Part shown: in pieces, positions 53,119 through 61,881 of the stretch
How the letters are laid out: each line of letters begins with the position of its first letter
Position numbering within the stretch: the stretch's first letter is position 1
From: Clostridiales bacterium
Lineage (GTDB): Bacteria; Bacillota; Clostridia; TANB77; SIG350
Direction of reading: 5' to 3'
Length of the DNA: 64,000 nucleotides
Assembly (NCBI GenBank): GCA_015056545.1
Contig: SVGE01000003.1
Location: 62,001-126,000 of the forward strand
Program-made: the position numbers and the translations under genes
The notes under the pieces: generated by a model
Told to the model about the DNA's origin: nothing
The model's input: the letters and a program-made list of their open reading frames with translations, nothing else
The model's database searches: none

Positions 53119-53169
53119 TTATCCACATATCCACACAGTTTTCCACAGGTGTGTGGTTCATTTCCCACA
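53119..53169. promoter_or_regulatory. Cluster of DnaA-box-like sites
   Basis: A perfect TTATCCACA (53119-53127) is followed by ATATCCACA (53127-53135), TTTTCCACA (53139-53147), an inverted AACCACACA (53150-53158) and TTTCCCACA (53161-53169): five DnaA-box-like nonamers in 51 bases. They lie in the gap upstream of the PBP gene and downstream of dprA, with very AT-rich sequence next to them. dnaA or dnaN is not in the window, so a titration or regulatory cluster is more likely than the main origin. Confidence 0.55.
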
Positions 53170-53204
53170 TATTTTTATTTTTTTAAGCATTTTTTATTAC
53201 CAGT

Positions 53205-54038
53205 TTACATATTTATATTTTGTTCGTAAACTAATAATTCATTATAATCTGTAATTACATTTACTCCTTGTTTAATTAACTCATTAGTATACGTGTTTTT
53301 TATATTAAATATATCGCTAGGGAATACTGTAATTTCCTTACCTTGTTCAATTGCATTATCTACAATATATCCTACTCCATCATCTATTGTAGCTTGAATT
53401 AAAATAACGTTGCTACTAATTCCTGTTAAAATCCTATTTCTTTTTATAATATTTTCTTTTGTGCTTTTTACATTATATTCATTTTCCGTTAATATAATAC
53501 CATTTTTAAGAAAAATCTTGTCATTAAATCCTCCTGCTAGAACAACAATATTATCCTCATTTGCTATATTATTCATATATATATATTTATCATTTTTATT
53601 AAATCTTGATACTATTTTTATATTGTTTTCTAATAATCCCTTAGATAAATATTTTAAAAGTTTTATACCACTTTTATCTATATGTAATCCTTGAAAAATG
53701 GTTATGCAATTTTTATTTAATATTTCCTTATTTCCTAAATAATAGATTAATATTGGAGGATAGGAGATTTTTTTTAATAATACTGGATAATCTTTATCTA
53801 ATATAGTTAATATATTTATTCCTTTTAACTTATTTATTTTGTTTATCTCTTCTGCTTTTTTCATATATGTATTACTATACCAAATATTAATTTCTTTTTT
53901 ATTTAACTCAAAAATATCTATTAGTTTTTCTTTTTTTATATTATATATATCATATATATTTTTATAATAATCTAATATTTTCAATTTCTTTTTTAAATCA
54001 ATATTTAATAATTTAAACCAAATCCAATATTTCTCCAT
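53205..54038 (-). CDS. dprA: Divergent DprA-family protein
   Basis: 277 residues. DprA features are present at the ends of the Rossmann fold: DYPVLLKKISYPPILIYYLGN before it and ENIIKRNRILTGISSNVILI, DDGVGYIVDNAIEQGKEI after it. But the usual G-S-R-x-x-S motif is replaced by IFQGLHIDKSG, and the S-G-x-A-x-G-I-D segment by VSRFNKNDKY. DprA protects incoming single-stranded DNA and loads RecA in transformation; the changes make normal DNA binding doubtful. A start at the second ATG (54038), seven bases from AGGAGG, fits better than the one at 54044. Placed right after comEA. Confidence 0.8.
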   Translation of the reverse strand: MEKYWIWFKLLNIDLKKKLKILDYYKNIYDIYNIKKEKLIDIFELNKKEINIWYSNTYMKKAEEINKINKLKGINILTILDKDYPVLLKKISYPPILIYYLGNKEILNKNCITIFQGLHIDKSGIKLLKYLSKGLLENNIKIVSRFNKNDKYIYMNNIANEDNIVVLAGGFNDKIFLKNGIILTENEYNVKSTKENIIKRNRILTGISSNVILIQATIDDGVGYIVDNAIEQGKEITVFPSDIFNIKNTYTNELIKQGVNVITDYNELLVYEQNINM

Positions 54039-54050
54039 ATTCATACCTCC

Positions 54051-54689
54051 TTAAATACAAATTAAATCTTCAATATTTTTATATTTTGACTCACCTATTC
54101 CATTTACTTTTTGTATATCTTGTATGTCCACAAACTCTCCATTATTATCTCTATATTGTATAATTTTATCTGCTGTTGCATCACCTATACCAGGAAGAGT
54201 TTTTAATTCATTTTTACTAGCAGTATTGATATTTATTTTTCCACTTGCTTCACTATTCAAGTTTTCACTTTCTTGATTAGTTTTCACACTCTCACCAATT
54301 GCATAAATATATATCTTTTCTCCATCTGTTAATTTCTTAGCTAAATTAATTTTACTTATATCAGCTTCATTAGTTAATCCCCCTGCTAAATTAACTAAAT
54401 CATTTAGCCTATATTCACTATCTATTGTATAAACACCTTTATTTATAACTTGTCCATCAATATGTACGACAATTTTCTTTTTATCTTTTTCATTATCTAT
54501 TTCTTCCTCCTCTTTGTTAGTCTCTTTATCTTTATATACATTAGAAATGTTAATTATATCATTATCATTTTTTATATATCTATATATTGTAATAATACTA
54601 ATTAAGATTACCATACAAATAACTATAACCTTATATTTTATAACTATTGCTTTTATTTTTCTTAAAAGTTTATCTATATCATCTTCCAA
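54051..54689 (-). CDS. comEA: ComEA-type DNA receptor (helix-hairpin-helix)
   Basis: 212 residues from a TTG at 54689, nine bases after AAAGGAG; an ATG at 54740 would add 17 residues but has no ribosome site. One membrane helix (about 15-35), acidic linker, SLBB domain (about 70-130) and tandem helix-hairpin-helix motif at the end: ININTASKNELKTLPGIG and IQKVNGIGESKYKNIE. ComEA binds double-stranded DNA outside the membrane for uptake. dprA follows 12 bases on. No comEC lies in the window. Confidence 0.93.
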   Translation of the reverse strand: MEDDIDKLLRKIKAIVIKYKVIVICMVILISIITIYRYIKNDNDIINISNVYKDKETNKEEEEIDNEKDKKKIVVHIDGQVINKGVYTIDSEYRLNDLVNLAGGLTNEADISKINLAKKLTDGEKIYIYAIGESVKTNQESENLNSEASGKININTASKNELKTLPGIGDATADKIIQYRDNNGEFVDIQDIQKVNGIGESKYKNIEDLICI

Positions 54690-54789
54690 AATTCTTCTCT
54701 CCTTTCTTAAAATTTGACTTTTCCTCTTGTTATTTTCCATAATTTTATGTATATTATATATGTAAAATAATATTAAGGAGGCTAAGCCT

Positions 54790-56103
54790 ATGAAAATACA
54801 AAAGATTATTTCTATGTTAGTAGTATTTGTTTTACTATTATCTACATTAGTTTTTGCTACACCAGATATTGAATTATCTGCTGAAAGTGCAATACTTATA
54901 GAAGCAACAACTGGTCAAGTACTTTATGAAAAAAATAGTGAAGAAAAAATGTATCCAGCGAGTATTACTAAAATTTTAACAGCTATAATTGCATTAGAAG
55001 AATGTAATTTAACAGATATTGTAACAGTAAGTGAAATTGCTGTATCATCACTTCCACAAGGTTCAAGTACTGGTGAATTAAAATCAGGTGAAACATTTAC
55101 TGTTGAACAATTACTTTATGCATTACTTGTTAATTCGGGAAATGATGCTGCTAATGTTTTGGCTGAGCATATAGCAGGTTCAAATGAATCATTTGCAACT
55201 ATGATGAATACAAAAGCTACTGAAATAGGTGCAACCACTTCAAATTTTGTAAATCCTCATGGACTTCATGATGAAAAACATTATGTAACTGCAAAAGATA
55301 TGGTTTTAATAGCAAAATATGCAATGAGTAATGAAGTATTTAGAAGAATAGTTTCAACACAAACATATACTATGCCAAATACTGAAATATATACAGATGA
55401 AGAAAGAGTTTATACAAATACAAACCTAATGTTATTTGATAAAGCTATGCCTGGAAATAGTGTTAACTATTATTATGAATACATAACAGGTATAAAAACA
55501 GGTCAAACATCTCAAGCTGGTAAAACTTTAGTTGCGTCAGCTAAAAAGGATAATATGGAGCTAATATGTGTAATATTAGGTGTACGTAATTCAAGTGAAA
55601 CAGCTAATAGATATTTAGATGCTAAAAAATTATTTACTTATGGATTTAATAATTATTTCTTAACACAAATAACAACACCAATTAAAAATATAGAAATATC
55701 TAATGCTAAAAAAGGTCAAGAACTTGAAGTTCAAATAAAGGATAATGGTTATCTATTATCTACTACTTCTGTTGATGCTTCATCTTTAAATTATAGAATG
55801 GTGCAAAAACAAGGGCTTATGGCACCTATCAATCAAGGAGATGAAATAGGTACAATTATTTTTGATATTAATGATCAAGTATATGAATACACATTAGTTG
55901 CCAAAAATAATGTTGAAGTAAAAGATAGTATTTTTGAAACTATAATGAACTTTTTCAAATGGATATTTAAAATAATATTCTATATAATTTTAATATTTAT
56001 AGCTATTGTAGTTTTATTCAGAATATTTGTTATACTTACTAGAAAAAAACGTAGAAAAAGAAAAAGAAGTAATGGTCCTCGTAGAAGGGCTAAACAAGAT
56101 TAG
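54790..56103 (+). CDS. D-alanyl-D-alanine carboxypeptidase, DacF type (S11), second copy
   Basis: 437 residues. Signal peptide (1-23, ending VFA), S11 domain with SITK (Ser58, Lys61), SGNDAAN and IKTGQTS, a PBP5-C region, and a C-terminal membrane helix (about 385-415) followed by a very basic tail RKKRRKRKRSNG. A true membrane helix at the C-terminus is unlike the amphipathic anchor of typical PBP5 proteins. Trims D-Ala from peptidoglycan. AAGGAGG ribosome site; mscL follows nine bases on. Shares clear similarity with the copy at 38296. Confidence 0.95.
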   Translation: MKIQKIISMLVVFVLLLSTLVFATPDIELSAESAILIEATTGQVLYEKNSEEKMYPASITKILTAIIALEECNLTDIVTVSEIAVSSLPQGSSTGELKSGETFTVEQLLYALLVNSGNDAANVLAEHIAGSNESFATMMNTKATEIGATTSNFVNPHGLHDEKHYVTAKDMVLIAKYAMSNEVFRRIVSTQTYTMPNTEIYTDEERVYTNTNLMLFDKAMPGNSVNYYYEYITGIKTGQTSQAGKTLVASAKKDNMELICVILGVRNSSETANRYLDAKKLFTYGFNNYFLTQITTPIKNIEISNAKKGQELEVQIKDNGYLLSTTSVDASSLNYRMVQKQGLMAPINQGDEIGTIIFDINDQVYEYTLVAKNNVEVKDSIFETIMNFFKWIFKIIFYIILIFIAIVVLFRIFVILTRKKRRKRKRSNGPRRRAKQD

Positions 56104-56112
56104 GAGGAATAT

Positions 56113-56643
56113 ATGAACAAAAAAGAACTTAAAGAAATACAAAAAAGAGAAAAAGAAAAATTAAAAGCTGAATTAAAAAAACAAAAAGAAAAGGGTAAGA
56201 AAAATGTATCAGAATTTAAAAAATTTGCTTTTAAAGGAAATATAATAGATTTATCTATTGGTGTTATTATAGGTGGTGCTTTTAGTAAAATAGTTACTTC
56301 ATTTACAACAGATATTGTTACACCTGTAATATCATTACTTACAAACAAAATAGATTTTGCCAATTTATTTGTTTCATTAGATGGAAATTACTATGCAACA
56401 CTAGAAGCAGCAAAAGCAGCTGGTGCTTCAACAATTAATTATGGACAATTTTTACAAACAATAATAGACTTTTTCATAACTGCAATCTTTATATTTATTG
56501 TTATTAAGAAAATGAGTGATATGTCTAAGAAAAAAGAAGAAGCCCCTGCTCCTACAACTAAAAAATGTCCTTATTGTATGGAAAGCATTTCAATTGAAGC
56601 AACTAGATGCCCTCATTGTACATCAGTGCTAGAAGAAAAATAA
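56113..56643 (+). CDS. mscL: Large-conductance mechanosensitive channel with C-terminal zinc ribbon
   Basis: 176 residues. A Lys/Glu-rich N-terminal helix (1-35) precedes the MscL body: [20 protein letters not shown] (first helix) and two helices ending [10 protein letters not shown] (about 125-140). The C-terminal part has [18 protein letters not shown], a four-cysteine zinc ribbon, instead of the usual plain helical bundle. MscL opens under osmotic down-shock to release solutes. The extra zinc ribbon could tune gating or bind a partner; that is inference. Coupled to the DacF gene. Confidence 0.93.
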   Translation: MNKKELKEIQKREKEKLKAELKKQKEKGKKNVSEFKKFAFKGNIIDLSIGVIIGGAFSKIVTSFTTDIVTPVISLLTNKIDFANLFVSLDGNYYATLEAAKAAGASTINYGQFLQTIIDFFITAIFIFIVIKKMSDMSKKKEEAPAPTTKKCPYCMESISIEATRCPHCTSVLEEK

Positions 56644-56674
56644 AGTTAATTTAAAATTTAATATTTAAAATATA

Positions 56675-56709
56675 AATAATCATCTTTATTAGGTGATTAT
56701 TTTTTTTGT
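56675..56709 (+). terminator. Terminator after mscL
   Basis: AATAATCATC pairs with GGTGATTATT (with two G-U-like end pairs), followed by T8. Confidence 0.8.
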
Positions 56710-56861
56710 AAATAAAGTATACAATATCAATAAAAATATATCAATACCTAAAAGAAATATTATTACATTTTTTTCCATTTTGTTATTGTATAATTTTAAC
56801 AATTGATATATAATCTTATCGTTCCATCTTTCCTAAAATTTTATTTGAAAGGAGGGATATT

Positions 56862-56927
56862 ATGAGAAATATTCACATGATAATGGCTATGCTAATTATA
56901 TATTTAATTCTAAAATTATTTAAATAA
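56862..56927 (+). CDS. 21-residue hydrophobic peptide
   Basis: An ATG at 56862, five bases after AAAGGAGGG, opens 21 codons (MRNIHMIMAMLIIYLILKLF then Lys), one membrane helix with basic ends. It stands alone, with its own terminator 9 bases after the stop. The arrangement resembles type I toxin peptides (Ibs/Fst class) or other small membrane regulators such as SpoVM. No antisense RNA gene was identified. Confidence 0.6.
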   Translation: MRNIHMIMAMLIIYLILKLFK

Positions 56928-56936
56928 TTACATAGT

Positions 56937-56973
56937 AAAAAGAGTAAGGTATAGCACACCTTACTCTTTTTTG
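56937..56973 (+). terminator. Terminator after the 21-residue peptide gene
   Basis: A 14-bp perfect stem AAAAAGAGTAAGGT (56937-56950) with its complement (56958-56971) and a seven-base loop; T run at the end. Confidence 0.92.
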
Positions 56974-57051
56974 TTCCTGAGAAATATTTACATGTATTTC
57001 ATATATATTATACTCTCTTATTTTATTTTTGTCAACCAATTATTGGTAAAA

Positions 57052-57786
57052 TCAATAATAAACTTCCATTAAATATAGCCCTTGTGCTGGAAGTGTTTTT
57101 CCTGCATTTTTCCTTACACCACTTTTAATTATATCTGGTATATCTTCTTTCTTTATTTTTCCTAATCCAACATCAACTATTGTTCCTGCTATTATTCTAA
57201 CCATATTGTACATAAATCCATTGCCATGTAATGTTATATATATTTTTTCATCTTTATATTCTAAATTAGCCTCATAAATAGTTCTTACAGTATCTTTACT
57301 ACTTGTTCCAGATGATTTAAATCCTTTGAAATCATGAGTTCCTTCAAAAAATTTTAAAGCTTTTTTCATATCTTCAATATTTAATTCTTTTGGCATATGA
57401 AACTCTCTTTCTCTATTTATTGCACTACCATATTTTGAATTATTAATTATATACATATACTTTTTACCAACACAACAATATCTTGAATGAAAACGCTCAT
57501 CAACTTCTTCTGCACTCTTAATTATTATACTTTTCTTTAAATGTGCATTTAAAGCTAATGGTATCTTTTTTATATCTATATCTGACTTAATTTTAAAATT
57601 AGCTACTTGGTTATATGCACAAACACCCGCATCAGTTCTACCTGATGAATATATAACTACTTCCTCACCTGTTACTTTGTATATTGCTTTCTCTATTTCG
57701 CTTTGCACAGTAGTCTTATTTGGTTGCCTTTGCCAACCGAAATATTTTTTTCCATCGTATTCTATTATAATTTTTATATTTCTCAA
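57052..57786 (-). CDS. truA: tRNA pseudouridine synthase TruA
   Basis: 244 residues from a TTG at 57786 after GGTGAT; an ATG at 57798 four codons earlier is an alternative. Motifs: IEYDGKKYFGWQRQ at the start, SSGRTDAGVCAYNQ with the catalytic Asp, and FMYNMVRIIAGTIVDVG near the end. Makes pseudouridine 38-40 in many tRNAs. The earlier part of the frame, up to 57921, is noncoding and overlaps a terminator and another gene. Confidence 0.95.
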   Translation of the reverse strand: MRNIKIIIEYDGKKYFGWQRQPNKTTVQSEIEKAIYKVTGEEVVIYSSGRTDAGVCAYNQVANFKIKSDIDIKKIPLALNAHLKKSIIIKSAEEVDERFHSRYCCVGKKYMYIINNSKYGSAINREREFHMPKELNIEDMKKALKFFEGTHDFKGFKSSGTSSKDTVRTIYEANLEYKDEKIYITLHGNGFMYNMVRIIAGTIVDVGLGKIKKEDIPDIIKSGVRKNAGKTLPAQGLYLMEVYY

Positions 57787-57827
57787 ATTAATCACCATAA
57801 ATATTATACAGTAAATTATATCAAAAA

Positions 57828-57860
57828 ACAAGAAAAAGGGAACGAATAACTCGTTCCCCA
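57828..57860 (-). terminator. Terminator of the orphan gene at 57.9 kb
   Basis: GGGAACGA (57838-57845) pairs with TCGTTCCC (57851-57858); the minus strand continues into CTTTTTC and T-rich sequence. Relatively GC-rich stem, like the gene it follows. Confidence 0.88.
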
Positions 57861-57880
57861 AAGAATATGTAGTCGCTTGA

Positions 57881-58198
57881 TTAATAAGGCTTAATAATAG
57901 TACTTCCGGGTTTAACTCCATAATAGATTTCCCAACCGGCAGACTTTATGGCTCTATTTACTTCTTTTCTGACTACTTCATCAAAGTCAGAAAGATCAAC
58001 CTCCAATTTTACATCTGCCTGATCATAGAAAATTCCTTTGTTCTTCGCCAATGCCATCTGGTTTTCAATATCAACCAATGCATCATCAACGAGAACTTTA
58101 GCTTTCTTGAGCTCCATCTCCAAGTATGTTTCATGTTGCTCGTTTACTCTTTCCTCTACACTGTCTTTGCTCGTTACTACAAATCTTACTCTTGTCAT
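57881..58198 (-). CDS. Hypothetical protein with atypical composition
   Basis: 105 residues from the ATG at 58198, eight bases after GGAG; two earlier ATGs are too close to or ahead of the ribosome site. Soluble, alternating beta and helix: TRVRFVVTSKDSVEERV, a charged helix with EMELKKAKVLVDDALVDI, and WEIYYGVKPGSTIIKPY at the end. No recognised domain. It is much less AT-rich than its neighbours and stands as a single gene with its own terminator, as do the genes at 20056 and 30213. It may be acquired; function unknown. Confidence 0.7.
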   Translation of the reverse strand: MTRVRFVVTSKDSVEERVNEQHETYLEMELKKAKVLVDDALVDIENQMALAKNKGIFYDQADVKLEVDLSDFDEVVRKEVNRAIKSAGWEIYYGVKPGSTIIKPY

Positions 58199-58374
58199 TT
58201 TCATGACTCCTTCCATAATAAAAAAATATATTTTTACCCCAACCTTATTTCACAATTCCAATGAAATAATCTCTTCAATAAAGTAAAAATTACTTCATTA
58301 AAATCTAAAAAATATTGGTTAAGATATATATATTATACCATATTTTTTATTGTTTAGCAAATTGAACCATGCAA

Positions 58375-58412
58375 AAAAGGAATCTAACATTTTCCTGTTA
58401 AACTCCTTTTAA
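58375..58412 (-). terminator. Imperfect terminator after secG
   Basis: AAAAGGA and TAACA segments pair with TGTTA and TCCTTTT across a small internal loop; followed on the minus strand by a T run. Just after the secG stop codon. Confidence 0.65.
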
Positions 58413-58421
58413 TATATCTTA

Positions 58422-58766
58422 TTATTGTGCATCTGTTGTTTCAGTAGTAGGTTCTATTTGTTCTACTGTTTCAGTTTGTGATGTTGTTGGTTCTTCTACT
58501 GGTGCTTCTGTTTTAGGAACAATATATATTAAACCTAAAACATAAGTAATTATCATAAATAATGCACCTGATAAAATAGTTAATCTTCTTAATACACCAT
58601 CTCTTGATCTATCTTTATTATTATTTAAATAACCATCACTACTGCTTGAACCAGTTACAACTGTTCCTGCACCTTCTGTTTTATCTGATTGTAATAACAT
58701 TAATACAACTAATGCTAAACAAATTATAGCATCAACTACTAATAATACAATTTTTAATATTTCCAT
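58422..58766 (-). CDS. secG: Preprotein translocase subunit SecG
   Basis: 114 residues: two membrane helices (about 5-24 and 62-82) around the loop LLQSDKTEGAGTVV and SSSSDGYLNNNKDRSRDG, then an acidic Thr/Glu-rich tail of about 30 residues, longer than in most SecG proteins. SecG supports the SecYEG channel. AGGAGG ribosome site. It lies 22 bases downstream of rplQ, an unusual neighbour, and a terminator follows. Confidence 0.93.
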   Translation of the reverse strand: MEILKIVLLVVDAIICLALVVLMLLQSDKTEGAGTVVTGSSSSDGYLNNNKDRSRDGVLRRLTILSGALFMIITYVLGLIYIVPKTEAPVEEPTTSQTETVEQIEPTTETTDAQ

Positions 58767-58788
58767 AAATATACCTCCTAATCATGAA

Positions 58789-59310
58789 CTATATTAATTG
58801 TAATATAGCCATTTCTGCATTATCCCCTTTACGTGGTCCTTTTTTGATTATTCTAGTATATCCACCAACTCTACCTTCATATCTAGTAGCTAATTCATCG
58901 AATAATTTAGCTGTTAAATCGATAGTGTTACCTTTTTCATCTCTAACTTTATCCATCTTAGTCATCATTTTTCTTCTAGCTGCTAATCTTGATGGCATAT
59001 CTTTTTTAACATCTTCTTCAACTACTTCTCTTACTACTTTGTAATATGTATTTCCATTTTTGCTAGTTGCTTTTTCAGTAACTTTTCTTCCATCAGAATC
59101 AACTTTTGCTCTGCTAACTTTACCTTTAACAACTTCAAAGTTTTTGCTTTCTTTAATTCCTAATGAAATTAAGCTATCAACTATAGGTTTTAATTCTTTA
59201 GCTTTTTCAACAGTAGTTTCTATCTTTTCATTTAAAATAACTTGTGCAACTAATGTTTTAAGCATAGCTTGTCTATGACTTGCAACTTTACCTAATTTTC
59301 TTTGTGCCAA
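58789..59310 (-). CDS. rplQ: 50S ribosomal protein L17 with internal insertion
   Basis: 173 residues starting at TTG 59310 ([17 protein letters not shown]), as bL17 normally begins; the in-frame GTG at 59319 overlaps the ribosome site. Standard bL17 is about 115-130 residues. Here about 55 extra residues, including [20 protein letters not shown], lie between SLISLGIKE and the usual helix before [18 protein letters not shown]. The insertion is in frame and rich in basic residues, so the gene looks functional. It is part of the large subunit near the exit tunnel. Confidence 0.95.
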   Translation of the reverse strand: MAQRKLGKVASHRQAMLKTLVAQVILNEKIETTVEKAKELKPIVDSLISLGIKESKNFEVVKGKVSRAKVDSDGRKVTEKATSKNGNTYYKVVREVVEEDVKKDMPSRLAARRKMMTKMDKVRDEKGNTIDLTAKLFDELATRYEGRVGGYTRIIKKGPRKGDNAEMAILQLI

Positions 59311-59331
59311 TATTCTCACCTTCCTTTATGA

Positions 59332-60279
59332 CTATTCTTCTTCCTCAGTAAATGCTAATCCAAGTGAAGTTAATTTATGTACAACTTCTTCAAAAGATTT
59401 TCTACCAAGATTTCTTACTTTTAACATTTCAGCTTCTGTTTTATTAACTAAATCTTCAACAGTTGAAATGTTAGCTCTTTTTAAACAGTTATATGATCTA
59501 ACTGATAAATCTAATTCTTCAATTGTCATTTCTAACAATCTTTCTTTTTCATTTTCTCTTTGTTCTAACATAACATCCATATTTTTAGTTGTTTCTGATA
59601 AATCAATAAACAACATCATATGTTCGTTCATTATTTTTGCCGCTAAACTTAAAGCATCATCAGGACTTATACTTCCATCTGTCCATAACTCAATTGTTAA
59701 TTTGTCATAATCTTCTGCTGAATCCATTCTTGTTGGCTCAACTCTATAATTTACTTTTTTAACTGGAGTAAATATTGAGTCAATTGCTAATACGCCAAGA
59801 GCATCTTCATCAGATTTATTTCTTTCAGCTGGAGTGTAACCTCTACCAGTATCTGCCTTAATCTCAACATGTAATGTTCCACCTTCACTAACTGTTGCAA
59901 TATGTAAATCTGGATTTAATACTTCTACATCACCAGGAACTATTATATCTCCTGCAGTTACTTCACAAGGACCTACTGCATTAATTAATAATTCTTTAGA
60001 TTCTTCATCTGGTATTTTTAATCTTACTTCTTTAAAATTTAAAATTAATTCTAACACATCCTCAACTACATTTGGAATTGTAGTGAATTCATGCATTACA
60101 CCATCTATTTTGATTTTTGATATTGCTGCACCAGGTAATGATGATAATAGTATTCTTCTAAAAGAATTACCTAAAGTTAAACCATAACCTCTTTCTAATG
60201 GTTTACATGTAAAGCGAGCATAATTTTCTTTTAAATCAATTTCCTCGCATTCGATTTGTGGCTTTTCAAATTTTTTCAT
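59332..60279 (-). CDS. rpoA: DNA-directed RNA polymerase subunit alpha
   Basis: 315 residues. N-terminal assembly domain with [20 protein letters not shown], insert domain, and a C-terminal domain with [16 protein letters not shown] and [19 protein letters not shown], which binds DNA upstream elements and activators. GGAGG ribosome site. Forms the core of polymerase with beta and beta'. Position between rpsD and rplQ is universal in this operon. Confidence 0.98.
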   Translation of the reverse strand: MKKFEKPQIECEEIDLKENYARFTCKPLERGYGLTLGNSFRRILLSSLPGAAISKIKIDGVMHEFTTIPNVVEDVLELILNFKEVRLKIPDEESKELLINAVGPCEVTAGDIIVPGDVEVLNPDLHIATVSEGGTLHVEIKADTGRGYTPAERNKSDEDALGVLAIDSIFTPVKKVNYRVEPTRMDSAEDYDKLTIELWTDGSISPDDALSLAAKIMNEHMMLFIDLSETTKNMDVMLEQRENEKERLLEMTIEELDLSVRSYNCLKRANISTVEDLVNKTEAEMLKVRNLGRKSFEEVVHKLTSLGLAFTEEEE

Positions 60280-60320
60280 AAATAATATAACCTCCTAAAT
60301 AATCTTTAAAATTTATTTTA

Positions 60321-60947
60321 TTACTTAGAGTAAAGCTCAACTATTAAACGTTCTTCAACTGGTAAATCTATTTCATCCCTTGCTGGTAATTTAACAACTT
60401 TACCTACATAATTTTCTATATCAGCTTCTAACCATGATGGCATTGCTTTTTTAGCATTTACTGCAATGTTTTCTTTGAATATTGCATCTTGTCTGCTAGT
60501 TTCTTTTAATGTAATAACATCCCCTTCTTTTAATAAATATGATGGAATGTTGACTTTTTTACCATTAACTTCAAAATGTCCATGTGTTACTAACATTCTA
60601 GCTTGTGGTCTAGATGAACCAAAACCTAATCTGTAAACAACATTATCTAATCTTGATTCTAAGATTTGTAATAAGTTTTCACCTGTAACACCTTTTTTAT
60701 TAGAAGCCATTTCAAAATATTTTCTGAATTGACCTTCTAAAACACCATAAAATGATTTTGTTTTTTGTTTTTCTCTTAATTGCATACCGTATTCAGACAT
60801 TTTCTTTCTTTTTTGTCCATGTTGTCCAGGACCATATGCTCTTCTAGTTACAGCACATTTATCTGTATAACATCTTTGTCCTTTTAAGAATAACTTTTGA
60901 CCTTCTCTACGACAAATACGACATGCTTCACCTGTATATCTTGCCAT
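60321..60947 (-). CDS. rpsD: 30S ribosomal protein S4, zinc-binding form
   Basis: 208 residues. The N-terminus carries four Cys ([11 protein letters not shown], then RCYTDKCAV), the zinc-binding C+ form. S4 RNA-binding domain with [13 protein letters not shown]. Primary 16S rRNA binder and, in many bacteria, repressor of its own operon. GGAGG ribosome site; unlike in Bacillus, where rpsD stands elsewhere, it lies here within the rpsK-rpoA cluster. Confidence 0.98.
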   Translation of the reverse strand: MARYTGEACRICRREGQKLFLKGQRCYTDKCAVTRRAYGPGQHGQKRKKMSEYGMQLREKQKTKSFYGVLEGQFRKYFEMASNKKGVTGENLLQILESRLDNVVYRLGFGSSRPQARMLVTHGHFEVNGKKVNIPSYLLKEGDVITLKETSRQDAIFKENIAVNAKKAMPSWLEADIENYVGKVVKLPARDEIDLPVEERLIVELYSK

Positions 60948-60969
60948 TTATTTATTACACCTCCATTAA

Positions 60970-61368
60970 TTATACTCTTCTTCTTTTTGGTGGTCTACAA
61001 CCATTATGTGGGATTGGAGTAACATCTTTAATAACTGTTATTTCTAATCCTATTGCTTGTAGAGCTCTAATTGCAGATTCTCTTCCAGAACCTGGTCCTT
61101 TAACATAAACTTCTACTGATTTTAATCCATGTTCCATAGCTACTTTACCTGCTGTTTCAGCTGCCATTTGAGAAGCAAATGGTGTGCTTTTTCTAGAACC
61201 TCTGAAACCTAATCCACCAGCACTAGCCCATGAAATTACATTTCCTTGAGTGTCAGATATTGTAACTATTGTGTTATTAAAACTTGAATGAATGTGTGCA
61301 CATCCACGATCAATATTTTTTCTAACTCTTCTTTTAGTTGTTGCTTTTTTAGCTGTTTTTGCTGCCAT
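60970..61368 (-). CDS. rpsK: 30S ribosomal protein S11
   Basis: 132 residues with a basic Ala/Lys-rich start and the family block [38 protein letters not shown] and the C-terminal [13 protein letters not shown]. Part of the platform of the small subunit. AGGAGGG ribosome site; 13 bases from rpsM. Confidence 0.98.
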   Translation of the reverse strand: MAAKTAKKATTKRRVRKNIDRGCAHIHSSFNNTIVTISDTQGNVISWASAGGLGFRGSRKSTPFASQMAAETAGKVAMEHGLKSVEVYVKGPGSGRESAIRALQAIGLEITVIKDVTPIPHNGCRPPKRRRV

Positions 61369-61381
61369 TTATCTTCCCTCC

Positions 61382-61753
61382 TTATTTCTTCTTACTTTTA
61401 CTTACTAATTTTCTAGGACCTTTTCTAGTTCTAGCATTAGTTTTTGTTCTTTGTCCTCTTACAGGTAAGTTTCTTCTATGTCTAATACCTCTGTAGCATC
61501 CTATTTCTGTAAGTCTTTTAATATTTAAAGCTATTTCTCTTTTTAAATCACTTTCAACTTTGTGATTCTTTTCGATTTCTTCCCTGATTTTGTTAATTTC
61601 ATCATCAGTTAAATCTTTAGTTCTTTTATCTGGGTCTATACCAGTATTTTTTAGTATTTGATTTGATTTTGTTCTACCGATACCAAATATGTAAGTTAAA
61701 GAAATTTCAACTCTTTTTTCATTTGGTATATCAACACCTGCTATACGAGCCAT
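61382..61753 (-). CDS. rpsM: 30S ribosomal protein S13
   Basis: 123 residues: [20 protein letters not shown] start, helix-two-turn-helix region, and C-terminal [16 protein letters not shown] that reaches towards the P-site tRNA. GGAGG ribosome site at somewhat long spacing. A 122-base gap with inverted repeats separates it from rpmJ. Confidence 0.98.
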   Translation of the reverse strand: MARIAGVDIPNEKRVEISLTYIFGIGRTKSNQILKNTGIDPDKRTKDLTDDEINKIREEIEKNHKVESDLKREIALNIKRLTEIGCYRGIRHRRNLPVRGQRTKTNARTRKGPRKLVSKSKKK

Positions 61754-61864
61754 TTACTAAATACACCTCCATAAATTAATATTATATATATAAACAAAAT
61801 TAAAGAATTAAGAAAAATTATTCTTAACAGCCGCACCTTAATTTGTTTAAACCTTAAATTATTG

Positions 61865-61881
61865 GGTTAATTAAATTAACC
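61865..61881. repeat. Inverted repeat at the end of rpmJ
   Basis: GGTTAATT-A-AATTAACC, overlapping the rpmJ stop codon, in the gap before rpsM. It could be an mRNA processing or control element of the ribosomal operon. A second AT-rich hairpin (TTAAGAA/TTCTTAA) lies near 61806-61830. Confidence 0.5.

Noticed and set aside
53119-53169. Calling the DnaA-box cluster the chromosomal replication origin
   Set aside because: dnaA and dnaN are not adjacent, and genes on both sides are read in the same direction, whereas strands usually switch at an origin.
57787-57921. Longer N-terminus for TruA up to 57921
   Set aside because: It would overlap the terminator and the end of the neighbouring orphan gene; the family starts at the IKIIIEYDG segment, next to a ribosome site.
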